A stretch of DNA of 64,000 nt. It comes from an uncultured Pseudophaeobacter sp. GTDB taxonomy: Bacteria; Pseudomonadota; Alphaproteobacteria; Rhodobacterales; Rhodobacteraceae. The stretch lies in contig CAJQNB010000002.1 in NCBI GenBank assembly GCA_905479575.1, positions 52,590 to 116,589 on the forward strand, read 5' to 3'. The position numbers and the translations under genes were made by a program. The notes below the pieces were generated by a model. The model ran no database searches, was not told the DNA's origin, and was given only the letters and a program-made list of their open reading frames with translations. Shown one piece after another: positions 52,429 through 61,200 of this stretch (the first letter of the stretch is position 1; each line of letters begins with the position of its first letter).

Positions 52429-54147
52429 ATGACATTGAACCTTTCGATGCCCGGGCAGGAAGAGCTGGCCCCTAAGATCACCGTGTTTGGTGTCGGTGGC
52501 GCAGGTGGCAATGCGGTCAATAATATGATCGCAAAAGAGCTGGAAGGTGTCGATTTTGTCGTCGCCAATACCGATGCTCAGGCCCTTCAGCAGAACGCGG
52601 CAAAAAGTCGGATCCAGCTGGGCGTAAAAGTCACCGAAGGGCTCGGCGCTGGTGCGCGTCCCTCCGTTGGTTCGGCCTCTGCTGAGGAAAGCATTGAACA
52701 GATCGTTGACCACCTGGCAGGCGCTCACATGTGCTTTATCACTGCCGGTATGGGCGGCGGCACCGGTACCGGTGCGGCGCCCATCATTGCGCAGGCGGCC
52801 CGTGAACTGGGTGTGCTGACCGTGGGTGTTGTCACCAAGCCTTTCCAGTTCGAAGGCAACAAGCGGATGAAACAGGCCGAGGAGGGCGTCGAAGCCCTGC
52901 AAAAGGTCGTTGATACGCTGATCATCATTCCCAACCAGAACCTGTTCCGTCTGGCCAATGAAAAGACCACCTTCACCGAGGCGTTCTCGATGGCGGATGA
53001 CGTGTTGTATCAGGGCGTCAAGGGCGTGACCGATCTGATGGTGCGTCCGGGCCTGATCAACCTCGACTTTGCCGATGTGCGCGCCGTGATGGACGAAATG
53101 GGCAAGGCCATGATGGGCACCGGAGAGGCCGAGGGCGAAGATCGCGCCGTTCAGGCTGCTGAAAAAGCCATCGCCAACCCATTGCTGGATGAAATCAGCC
53201 TGCGCGGAGCCAAGGGTGTTCTCATCAACATCACCGGCGCCCATGATCTCACCCTGTTTGAATTGGACGAAGCCGCCAATCGCATCCGCGAAGAAGTGGA
53301 CCCCGAGGCCAATATCATCGTTGGCTCGACCCTGGATACCGCCATGGAAGGCCGGATGCGTGTCTCCGTCGTGGCAACCGGTATCGACGCGACTGACGTA
53401 ATGACAGATATGCCTGTGCCACGTCGTCCAATGTCGGCACCGCTGAAAAAATCTGTCAGCGTCGAAGAGGCCCGTCCGGCTCCGTTGGAGCTGAGCACAC
53501 CTGTTGAGCAACCACAGGTTGCGGAGGCTGAGCCTGCTCAGGCCGTTCAGGAGCCATCCTTGTTCGAAAGCCTTGAGGTGCAGCAGGTTGCGGCACAGGA
53601 AACGGCCGAGGAAGTTTTTGAAGAGATCGAAGACAACGGTCAGCACGGGCTGCCACAGCCTGCCTATCAGCCGCAGGTTCCCGCTTTCCAGCCACAGGTC
53701 GATGCGGTTGAAGAACAGCCCGGTGCCTCCTTTGTTGCGCCCAAAGCGCCTGCGCCCGGCACCCCTTCGCCGGATGCTATCGTGCGCCTGCAGGCCGCCG
53801 CTGCCCGTGCGCAGGGGCAGCAGCCCATGGCGAAATCGGTTCCGGCACAGGCGCCGGTGCAGGCTGCTCCAGCACCACAACCACAGCATCGTCCAGCTGC
53901 GGCCTCCGCCTCCCACGAGGCAGAACCACAGTCTGAACAGCGTCGGTTTGGCCTTAACTCTTTGATCCACCGGATGACCGGCAGCGCAGCCGAAACGCAG
54001 GCCGCAAAGCCGCAGCCGGTGCGTCAGCAACCGCCGGTTCAGCAGCGGGCAGCAGCGCCGCAGCCGCAACCGGTGCAGCAACAAGAGAGTGATGCTGAGC
54101 AGGATCGTATCGAAATCCCGGCTTTCCTGCGCCGTCAAGCAAATTAA
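52429..54147 (+). CDS. ftsZ: Cell division GTPase FtsZ
   Basis: The 572-residue tubulin homologue has the GTPase core to about residue 325: [39 protein letters not shown] (tubulin signature, 108-119), [12 protein letters not shown] very long Ala/Gln/Pro-rich linker of about 235 residues follows, then the C-terminal conserved peptide [12 protein letters not shown], which binds FtsA and other partners. FtsZ forms the division ring. Long linkers are typical of alphaproteobacteria. It is followed by a terminator. Confidence 0.98.
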   Translation: MTLNLSMPGQEELAPKITVFGVGGAGGNAVNNMIAKELEGVDFVVANTDAQALQQNAAKSRIQLGVKVTEGLGAGARPSVGSASAEESIEQIVDHLAGAHMCFITAGMGGGTGTGAAPIIAQAARELGVLTVGVVTKPFQFEGNKRMKQAEEGVEALQKVVDTLIIIPNQNLFRLANEKTTFTEAFSMADDVLYQGVKGVTDLMVRPGLINLDFADVRAVMDEMGKAMMGTGEAEGEDRAVQAAEKAIANPLLDEISLRGAKGVLINITGAHDLTLFELDEAANRIREEVDPEANIIVGSTLDTAMEGRMRVSVVATGIDATDVMTDMPVPRRPMSAPLKKSVSVEEARPAPLELSTPVEQPQVAEAEPAQAVQEPSLFESLEVQQVAAQETAEEVFEEIEDNGQHGLPQPAYQPQVPAFQPQVDAVEEQPGASFVAPKAPAPGTPSPDAIVRLQAAAARAQGQQPMAKSVPAQAPVQAAPAPQPQHRPAAASASHEAEPQSEQRRFGLNSLIHRMTGSAAETQAAKPQPVRQQPPVQQRAAAPQPQPVQQQESDAEQDRIEIPAFLRRQAN

Positions 54148-54167
54148 CCTTTCACTAATCTATTCTG

Positions 54168-54196
54168 AAGGGCCGCCTCGGGGCGGCCCTTTTTTA
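54168..54196 (+). terminator. Intrinsic terminator after ftsZ
   Basis: AAGGGCCGCC (54168-54177) pairs with GGCGGCCCTT (54182-54191) around TCGG, followed by TTTTATTTT. It closes the dcw transcript 20 bases after the ftsZ stop. Confidence 0.92.
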
Positions 54197-54357
54197 TTTT
54201 AAATCAATGAATTGCACGGTTCTGAGCAGTGTTTTGCCGATCTGTTACAGGGATGTTTCAAACCGTTACAAAGATTGAGTTGTGGCTTTTTTGTGAAATC
54301 CTTACCTATCTTCCCAACACGGCGCATGTCGCCGGACAAAGTGATCAGGAGCACAAG

Positions 54358-55293
54358 GTGCAAAATACGCTTAAAGCATCAGTGACATTTGAAGGTGTTG
54401 GCCTGCATTCCGGCCAATCGGCACGTCTTGTGATCAACCCGGCGGCAGCGGGGCACGGCATCGTTTTCAAACGCACTGACATCGCTTTGGGCAACACCAT
54501 GGTTCCGGCGCTATGGGATCATGTTGAACGCACCGCTCTGTGCACACGGCTTGTCAATTCAGCCGGTGTGTCGGTTTCCACCGTTGAACACGTGATGGCC
54601 GCCTTGGCGGGCTGCGGCGTTCACAATGCACTGATCGAAATTGACGGCCCCGAAGTGCCAATCCTGGACGGCTCCTCTGCCGAGTTCGTGCGCGGTATCA
54701 TGGGGCAGGGCACCCATCGGCTGGCAACCCCAGTTTCGGCTATTCAGGTTCTCAAACCTGTCACCGTAGAAAAAGACGGTGCCACAGCCACCTTGTTGCC
54801 CTGTGATCGCCTGATGATTGAATTCCATATCGACTTTGATGAGCAGGCCATTGGACGTCAAAGCCGCATTCTGGACCTGCGTAATGGTGCCTTTGTGCGG
54901 GAACTTTGCGATAGCCGCACCTTCTGCCGTCGCGTTGATGTCGAAAACATGCAGGCCAATGGTCTCGCCCTTGGCGGCGTTCCGGGCGAAAACGCAATTG
55001 TCTTTGATGGCAGCCGTGTCGAAAGTGGCGAGGGGCTGCGCCACTCAGACGAACCTGTGCGCCACAAAATGCTGGACGCGCTGGGGGATCTGGCCTTGGC
55101 TGGTGGCCCTCTTCTGGGGCGCTACGTGGGGGACCGGGCAGGCCATGCCCTGACCAACACCCTGCTTCGTGAACTTTTTGCCACCCCAGGGGCCATGCGC
55201 CGGGTTGATTGTGATTTGGCGATGACAGCACGTTTGCCAGGACAGGGGCTTGTCCGCTCCGAAATTCCCCATCCCAGCCGTCGCGTCGCCTAA
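54358..55293 (+). CDS. lpxC: UDP-3-O-acyl-GlcNAc deacetylase LpxC
   Basis: The 311-residue zinc enzyme of lipid A synthesis starts with QNTLKASVTFEGVGLHSGQSA and has VSTVEHVMAALAGCGVHN (first zinc His), EVPILDGSSAEFV and EPVRHKMLDALGDLALAG (His and Asp zinc ligands), plus the catalytic His in DRAGHALTN. The GTG at 54358 is preceded by AGGAG and gives family length; the frame open from 54229 is unlikely to be translated. LpxC commits carbon to lipid A and follows ftsZ in many Proteobacteria. Confidence 0.97.
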   Translation: MQNTLKASVTFEGVGLHSGQSARLVINPAAAGHGIVFKRTDIALGNTMVPALWDHVERTALCTRLVNSAGVSVSTVEHVMAALAGCGVHNALIEIDGPEVPILDGSSAEFVRGIMGQGTHRLATPVSAIQVLKPVTVEKDGATATLLPCDRLMIEFHIDFDEQAIGRQSRILDLRNGAFVRELCDSRTFCRRVDVENMQANGLALGGVPGENAIVFDGSRVESGEGLRHSDEPVRHKMLDALGDLALAGGPLLGRYVGDRAGHALTNTLLRELFATPGAMRRVDCDLAMTARLPGQGLVRSEIPHPSRRVA

Positions 55294-55638
55294 TAGCGGC
55301 CTGCGTTGCCGATCTGTGCTGCGAATGGCCTGACCGGGCGTACTCAGGCTGCAACCACACGGTAATCTAGATGTTTGGGCGCTCATAAACGACCAGAGAG
55401 CACCGCAACAATTTGGTGAAGATGGCCCCGCTTGTGCGGGGCTTTTGGCATTTTGGGAAGGCAGAGCTTCGCTGTTGAAGCGGGCTTGCCGGGCGGACAG
55501 GCTTGACCATGACAAACATTCTCTGCCAAGTGGGGGCGAAGTGGTTGAAAGGCGTTTTGTACGCTGGATGAATGTGCTAAACGGGGCAGAACCCGGGGCA
55601 TGACACCCGAAAGTCAAAGACGGTGAGGTTTAGGCGAT
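55294..55638 (+). other. 345-base gap between lpxC and bamD
   Basis: The gap holds the terminator at 55425-55446 and presumably the bamD promoter. No gene is supported on either strand. Confidence 0.55.
55425..55446 (+). terminator. Intrinsic terminator after lpxC
   Basis: GCCCCGC pairs with GCGGGGC around TTGT, followed by TTTT. Confidence 0.8.
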
Positions 55639-56487
55639 ATGATCGGCATCAAGGCAGGAGCCAAATTTGTCAGCGCGGCTCTGTTGATGGCAGCACTTTC
55701 TGGATGTGGCGGGGATGGTGGCGCCGCTGAGCAGACGGTGCCGCTAGAGAGTTACACACCGCAACAGATCTTTGAACGTGGGGAATTTGAGCTGGCGCGC
55801 AGCCGCACCAAAGATGCCGCATTCTACTTTTCTGAGATCGAACGCCTGTACCCCTATTCGGAATATGCCAAGCAAGCCCTGATCATGCAGGCCTATTCCA
55901 ATCACAAGGCAAAAGATTATGAGAGCAGCCGCAGTGCTGCACAGCGCTTTATTGATTTCTACCCAACAGATGAAGATGCAGCCTATGCGCAGTATCTTCT
56001 GGCGCTAAGCTACTATGACCAAATCGACGAGGTCGGACGCGATCAGGGGCTGACCTTTCAGGCGCTGCAATCACTGCGCACGGTGATCGAGGTCTATCCA
56101 GACAGCGAATACGCGACCTCAGCGATTTTGAAGTTTGATCTCGCCTTTGACCATCTGGCAGGCAAGGAAATGGAAATTGGCCGCTATTACCTGCGGCGTG
56201 GCCACTATACCTCGGCTATCAATCGGTTCCGGGTTGTGGTTGAAGATTTTCAAACCACCAGCCATACGGCTGAAGCCCTGCACCGACTGGTCGAATCCTA
56301 TCTGTCGCTGGGCCTGACCGAAGAGGCGCAGACCGCCGGCGCCATTCTGGGGCATAACTATCAATCGACCGATTGGTATGAGGACAGTTATAAACTGCTG
56401 ACATCGCAGGGGCTCAAGCTCAAAGATCGGGGCAATAACTGGCTGAGCCAGATTTATCGCCAATCGATCAAAGGCCGCTGGCTCTAG
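55639..56487 (+). CDS. bamD: Outer-membrane assembly lipoprotein BamD
   Basis: The 282-residue lipoprotein has a signal peptide with lipobox LSGC (lipidated Cys23) and five TPR-like helices: TPQQIFERGEFELARSRTKDAAFYFSEIERLYPYSEYAKQA, then DAAYAQYLLALSYYDQID, and SILKF-like AILKFDLAFDHLAG. BamD is the essential partner of BamA in beta-barrel insertion. It is followed by recN after 35 bases, a common alphaproteobacterial pair. Confidence 0.96.
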   Translation: MIGIKAGAKFVSAALLMAALSGCGGDGGAAEQTVPLESYTPQQIFERGEFELARSRTKDAAFYFSEIERLYPYSEYAKQALIMQAYSNHKAKDYESSRSAAQRFIDFYPTDEDAAYAQYLLALSYYDQIDEVGRDQGLTFQALQSLRTVIEVYPDSEYATSAILKFDLAFDHLAGKEMEIGRYYLRRGHYTSAINRFRVVVEDFQTTSHTAEALHRLVESYLSLGLTEEAQTAGAILGHNYQSTDWYEDSYKLLTSQGLKLKDRGNNWLSQIYRQSIKGRWL

Positions 56488-56522
56488 TCTGCCTGACGAC
56501 GGAACAAGGCGAAAACCCGGCT

Positions 56523-58169
56523 ATGCTGCGTGCACTTGATATTCGTGATCTTCTGATCATTGACCACTTGGAGCTGGCGTTTCAGCCAGGTCTGAACGTG
56601 TTGACCGGCGAAACCGGGGCAGGCAAATCCATTCTGTTGGATTCGCTTGGCTTTGTTCTGGGCTGGCGTGGCCGCGCCGAGCTGGTGCGCCAGGGGGCTG
56701 CCCAGGGGGAGGTCATTGCTGAATTCGATCTCGGCGCTGACCACCCGGCGCATGCCATTCTACAAGAGGCGGGACTGCCGGGCGGTGAGGAATTGGTGCT
56801 GCGGCGGGTCAATACAGCGGATGGCCGCAAAACGGCCTGGGTCAATGACCGGCGCTGTTCGGGCGAAGTGCTGCGTCGACTGTCGGAAACACTGGTTGAG
56901 TTGCACGGCCAGCATGATGACCGGGGGCTGTTGAACCCACGGGGGCATCGGGCCTTGTTGGACGCTTTTGCCTCGATCTCTGGCCTGTTGGCCCAGACCC
57001 GGACCGCATGGGGCGCTGTAGCCAAGGCACGCAAGACTGTACAGGCGACCCGCGCGGCGCTGGAGGCGGTGCGCGCCGAGGAAGAATTTCTGCGCCATGC
57101 GGTGGCGGAGCTGGATAAACTTGACCCTCAGGTTGGCGAAGACGAAACCCTGGACGCACAGCGCCGCCAGATGCAGCAGGCTGAACGCATTCGCGGCGAT
57201 ATTGCCCGCGCCTACGCACTGCTGAGCGAAGGCGCTGAACCCTCTTTGGGCGAAGCCCAGCGGTGGCTTGAGGGCGTTGAGGGCGGCGACGACACCGGGT
57301 TGACCGCACCGCTGAGCGCCCTGAGCCGGGCCATGGTTGAGCTGGGCGAGGCGCAAGACGGTGTGCAGCGGGTGCTGGAAGGGCTGGAGTTCAATCCAGG
57401 CGATCTGGAAGACTGCGAAGCACGGTTGTTTGAAATCAGAGCATTGGCTCGAAAATATGGTGTCCAACCTGACGAACTCGCGGCCCATGCAGATCTGTTG
57501 CGCGGCAAACTTGCGGCCCTGGATGCCGGGGATCGTGACCTTTCAGATCAGGAAGCGGCACTGGCGCAGGCTGAAGCTGACTATCAGTCACTGGCGGATC
57601 AGCTGAGCGCTGCGCGCCGCGACAATGCTGACGCCCTGGATCAGGCCGTAATGGCTGAGCTTGCTCCGCTCAAAATGGAACGGGCGGTGTTCAAAACGCT
57701 GATTGAGCCAACCGAAGCTGGTCCCGAAGGGTGTGACGCGGTGGCCTTTACCGTGGCAACCAACCCAGGCGCGCCCTCTGGCCCGTTGAACAAAATCGCC
57801 TCGGGCGGCGAGCTGAGCCGCTTTTTGCTGGCTTTGAAAGTTTGTTTGCGGGGCGATGATCAAAGCAAGACGCTGATTTTTGACGAAATTGACCGGGGTG
57901 TTGGCGGCGCGACCGCGGATGCGGTGGGGCGGCGGCTGAAATCGCTTGCGACATCCGGCCAGGTTCTGGTGGTCACCCATTCCCCTCAGGTTGCGGCCCA
58001 GGGCGGTTTCCATTGGCGTGTGCAAAAACGGGTTGCCGAGGGCATCACCCTGTCCGAAGTTGTGCCTTTGGATACCGAAAATCGGGTGGATGAAATTGCC
58101 CGAATGGTTTCTGGTGATACAATCACCCCAGAGGCCCGCGCCGCTGCGCGCGCTTTGCTGGCAAGCTAA
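56523..58169 (+). CDS. recN: DNA repair protein RecN
   Basis: The 548-residue SMC-like ATPase has Walker A GETGAGKS (29-36), a long coiled-coil in the middle (about 150-350) and the C-terminal signature SGGELSRFLLALKV with Walker B TLIFDEIDRGVGG and the switch His in VVTHSPQVAAQG. It tethers broken DNA ends in recombination repair. A 7-of-8 match to the LexA operator (GAAC-N7-AAAC, 56502-56516) lies just before the start, which would fit the SOS control seen in other bacteria. Confidence 0.97.
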   Translation: MLRALDIRDLLIIDHLELAFQPGLNVLTGETGAGKSILLDSLGFVLGWRGRAELVRQGAAQGEVIAEFDLGADHPAHAILQEAGLPGGEELVLRRVNTADGRKTAWVNDRRCSGEVLRRLSETLVELHGQHDDRGLLNPRGHRALLDAFASISGLLAQTRTAWGAVAKARKTVQATRAALEAVRAEEEFLRHAVAELDKLDPQVGEDETLDAQRRQMQQAERIRGDIARAYALLSEGAEPSLGEAQRWLEGVEGGDDTGLTAPLSALSRAMVELGEAQDGVQRVLEGLEFNPGDLEDCEARLFEIRALARKYGVQPDELAAHADLLRGKLAALDAGDRDLSDQEAALAQAEADYQSLADQLSAARRDNADALDQAVMAELAPLKMERAVFKTLIEPTEAGPEGCDAVAFTVATNPGAPSGPLNKIASGGELSRFLLALKVCLRGDDQSKTLIFDEIDRGVGGATADAVGRRLKSLATSGQVLVVTHSPQVAAQGGFHWRVQKRVAEGITLSEVVPLDTENRVDEIARMVSGDTITPEARAAARALLAS

Positions 58170-58278
58170 GGCACTATCAGCCTGAGAATAAGGTCAGGCT
58201 GTCGTTCCATGCCAACCAATTCTTTACGGTCTATTTTTATTTTAGGCTGAACGTTCAAAACCATTTTGCAGGATTCCA

Positions 58279-59961
58279 ATGTCCAAGCCGCACGACCACT
58301 CGCTGTCTGCTCAGTTTTCCAGAGGGATTTCTGAGATGAAGGACAGCTGGCGTGTTCTGCTGCACCGCGGCCCAAGCCAGTTTCGGTTCTGGTTTATTGC
58401 GCTGCTGATCGGCGTCAGCGCCGGTTTTGCGGCCTTGTTGTTCCGCAAGGGAATTTCCGCCCTGCAGGCCTGGGTCTATGGCGCTGAGGATGTCAATTAT
58501 CTCCATAGTTTTGCAGCAGATCTTCCGTGGTACTGGCTGGTCTTGATTGCCACTTTGGGGGGGCTGATCGTCGGCATTATCCTGGATCGTTTCACCCCGG
58601 ACGGACGGGTGCGGTCGGTGGCTGATGTTATCGAGGGGGCCGCCCTGAACGAGGGGCGGCTGGAAATGAAAGCGGGCCTTGCCTCGGCACTCGCCTCTTT
58701 CTTGACCCTCTCTACGGGGGGATCATCGGGGCGCGAAGGGCCGGTTGTGCACCTGGCCGGGGTGATCTCCAGCTGGGTGAGTGATAAAATCCGCGCTGAT
58801 GGGATCACCGGGCGTGACTTGCTGGGCTGTGCCGTTGCGGCGGCGGTTTCCGCCAGCTTTAACGCGCCCATCGCTGGCGCGCTTTTTGCGCTGGAGGTGG
58901 TCTTGCGCCATTTTGCGGTGCATGCATTTGCCCCCATTGTGATTGCCTCGGTGGCGGGGACGGTCATCAACCGACTTGCCTATGGCGATGTGACGGAGTT
59001 TTCCATGCAGACCCCGGGTGCCTTGCAGTTTTATGTGGAGTTGCCCGCCTTTCTGATGCTTGGGGTGATTTGCGGTTTGGTCGCTGTTGTCCTGATGCGG
59101 GCGATCTTTTTTGCCGATCACGTCGGTGATGTTGTTCATCAGGGGCTGCGGATACCGCGCTGGCTGCGGCCGGCAATTTCCGGGCTGTTGCTCGGGGTGA
59201 TCGCAATTTGGTACCCCCATATCATCGGGGTTGGCTATGAGACGACGGAGCTGGCGCTGACGGGGGGCTTGATGCTGTCGCAGGCGCTTATTTTTGTGGT
59301 GGTCAAAACTGCCGCTGTCGCCATTACCATGGGTGGCCGTATGGGCGGCGGCGTGTTTTCCCCTTCCTTGATGATTGGGGCGCTGACTGGCCTGGCATTT
59401 GGGTTGATTGCCACCTCTGTACTGCCGGATGTATCTGGCACCCATACTCTCTACGCCTTTGCGGGTATGGGCGCGGTGGCCGCCGCCGTGTTGGGCGCGC
59501 CGATTTCGACAACCTTGATCGTGTTTGAGCTGACCGGCGACTGGCAGATCGGCCTTGCTGTCATGGTGGCGGTTTCGATCTCGACCGCCCTGGCGTCACG
59601 TTTGGTGGACCGCTCCTTCTTTCTGACCCAGCTAGAGCGGCGCAATATTCACTGTGCGGCGGGACCGCAGGCCTATCTTCTGGCGCTGCTCAGATCGGAT
59701 GCGGTGATGCGCCCACTTGGTGACCCACGCTGCGCCTCCCAGGAAGAATGTGAGGCCTTGCACAGTCAGGGGCTCAGCCTGGAGAATGGCGCTTCGCTGG
59801 AGGCGGCGCTGCCGGTGTTTGACCGGGCTGATGCAGTGTTTTTGCCAGTGGTGGAGGTGAACGACGGCGCAGAGGTGCTGCTTGGGGCGGTTTACCACGT
59901 AGATGCGCTAAAGGCCTACAACCGTGCCTTGGTTGCTGTCGCGGCTGAGGAACACAGTTAA
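58279..59961 (+). CDS. CLC-family chloride channel/antiporter
   Basis: The 560-residue membrane protein has the CLC motifs: GGSSGREGPVVHLAG (gating Glu in GREGP, about residue 153), ASFNAPIAGALFALEVVL, GGRMGGGVFSPSLMIGALTG and GAPISTTLIVFELTGD. An extra C-terminal cytoplasmic part of about 115 residues is CBS-like. It moves chloride, possibly in exchange for protons, across the inner membrane. It is monocistronic with a 109-base upstream gap after recN. Confidence 0.95.
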   Translation: MSKPHDHSLSAQFSRGISEMKDSWRVLLHRGPSQFRFWFIALLIGVSAGFAALLFRKGISALQAWVYGAEDVNYLHSFAADLPWYWLVLIATLGGLIVGIILDRFTPDGRVRSVADVIEGAALNEGRLEMKAGLASALASFLTLSTGGSSGREGPVVHLAGVISSWVSDKIRADGITGRDLLGCAVAAAVSASFNAPIAGALFALEVVLRHFAVHAFAPIVIASVAGTVINRLAYGDVTEFSMQTPGALQFYVELPAFLMLGVICGLVAVVLMRAIFFADHVGDVVHQGLRIPRWLRPAISGLLLGVIAIWYPHIIGVGYETTELALTGGLMLSQALIFVVVKTAAVAITMGGRMGGGVFSPSLMIGALTGLAFGLIATSVLPDVSGTHTLYAFAGMGAVAAAVLGAPISTTLIVFELTGDWQIGLAVMVAVSISTALASRLVDRSFFLTQLERRNIHCAAGPQAYLLALLRSDAVMRPLGDPRCASQEECEALHSQGLSLENGASLEAALPVFDRADAVFLPVVEVNDGAEVLLGAVYHVDALKAYNRALVAVAAEEHS

Positions 59962-60193
59962 AATTGTCTATCTCGAACCTTGGGCCGCTGCATTGGTGGT
60001 GAATTTTGCCAAGAAGCGGGGTCGAAATATGATCAGAACTCCAATTTGCGCCAAATTGCTAACGATACCTTTGCGAATTGCGAGGTATCTACATCACATA
60101 TAGGTTAATTTTTTCTTTCTATTGATTAGACGCTTGGATTGTCGGATTCTGTTCTTGCGGTAACATTCGTTACTAAAGTGCGGAAGGGAAAAC

Positions 60194-60382
60194 ATGCGTA
60201 CTTTAAAAGATGGCCCGGAAGAGGCTGCACAAAGTTTGACTATAGGCGATCTGGATAAGGAAAAGGCATCCCTGGAAGCATTGATTGACTACGCGATGCA
60301 ATGCGCGATGGAAACCAATGTTTTTAGTGCAAATGGTCGGCTGGAGGATGTGCGGCGCACCCTGTGTCGCGCGGTGCTCTAA
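60194..60382 (+). CDS. Small hypothetical protein
   Basis: The 62-residue frame starts at ATG 60194 with GGAAGGG upstream and encodes an acidic helical protein (IGDLDKEKASLEALIDYAMQCAMETNVF, then LEDVRRTLCRAVL). No family is recognised. The strong ribosome-binding site and isolated position support it as a gene. Confidence 0.5.
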   Translation: MRTLKDGPEEAAQSLTIGDLDKEKASLEALIDYAMQCAMETNVFSANGRLEDVRRTLCRAVL

Positions 60383-60420
60383 GCTCTGATGCGGCTTTTT
60401 CCCAAGCTCTGATGCGGCTA
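60381..60420 (+). repeat. Direct repeat after the 62-residue gene
   Basis: AAGCTCTGATGCGGCT occurs at 60381-60396 and again at 60404-60419, overlapping the 3' end of the small gene. Confidence 0.75.
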
Positions 60421-60796
60421 GGGCTGAGCCTTTCCGATCTGCCAAATCGCGCCTTTGGGTGCGCTTAGTCTTTTGACTGATTTATTGCTTGTAGCTGACT
60501 GGTGACTGACTGGTTTTTGACCCAAGCGTCTTTTGTGGTGAGTATTTGACCACCCCCCATAGCTGCCCGCGATCCCGGCTAGCGCCTACGACGGGGGCAC
60601 TGGCAAAAGCAAATAGCCGCGGCACGTTGCGCTGCTACAGGTATCCCCAACCGCCAGGCTCCATTATCTCCCGTTTCACCCAGGGCCATGAGGCGCCTTC
60701 GCCTTGAGCTTACGAAACAAAAAGCCGCGACACATCGGTGGCGCAGCTCCATGTTGTGATCGAAATGCATGGGACGGGAGAGAAAGCCCCTGGCGT
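60421..60796. other. Gap of about 375 bases without a recognised gene
   Basis: A TGACTG-rich stretch near 60475-60520 and several short open frames are present, but none is convincing. No terminator or RNA gene was recognised. Confidence 0.4.
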
Positions 60797-61138
60797 TTAG
60801 ATCTGCTCCACTTTCACAGAGTCGCTGGTGTGAAAGGCAAGATAGCCTTTGATTTCGGCCAGTTCTTCCTTTGGTGCTTCATAGCTCCAGACCATGTTCT
60901 CCGTCACGGATGACTTGTTGACGATTGAATAATAGGTCGCATCGCCCTTGTGTGGGCAGTGGGTGGTTTTGTCGCTGGGATCCAGAAAGGCTACAGCGAT
61001 GTCTTCGCGGGGGAAGTAAATCACCGGCGCATGACCGTCCTCGTCCAGTTCCAGCGCGCGTGTGGTTTCGCCCAATACGGCGCCGCCCGAGCGAACGACC
61101 CAGGTGCCAGCTGCCTTGCGGATGCGGATATTGTTCAT
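60797..61138 (-). CDS. DUF427 protein
   Basis: The 113-residue protein matches DUF427: RIRKAAGTWVVRSGGAVLGETTRALEL, VIYFPREDIAVAFLDPSDKTTHCPHKGDATYYSI and WSYEAPKEELAEIKGYLAF. The family has a compact beta fold and no established activity. It lies 62 bases downstream of the peptidase gene on the same strand and may be co-transcribed. Confidence 0.9.
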   Translation of the reverse strand: MNNIRIRKAAGTWVVRSGGAVLGETTRALELDEDGHAPVIYFPREDIAVAFLDPSDKTTHCPHKGDATYYSIVNKSSVTENMVWSYEAPKEELAEIKGYLAFHTSDSVKVEQI

Positions 61139-61200
61139 TTCTTCCCCCTGATTTGGTCACATGGCATGTCTTTATGCCGTAAACATGTAACAATCTGTTA

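Noticed and set aside
52258..54138. Open frame of 626 codons on the minus strand opposite ftsZ
   Set aside because: Shadow of ftsZ: Leu/Arg-rich antisense translation with no family features and no ribosome-binding site.
55045..55617. Minus-strand frame of 190 codons across the lpxC-bamD gap
   Set aside because: It includes antisense of the lpxC terminator and gene end, with no domain or ribosome-binding site.
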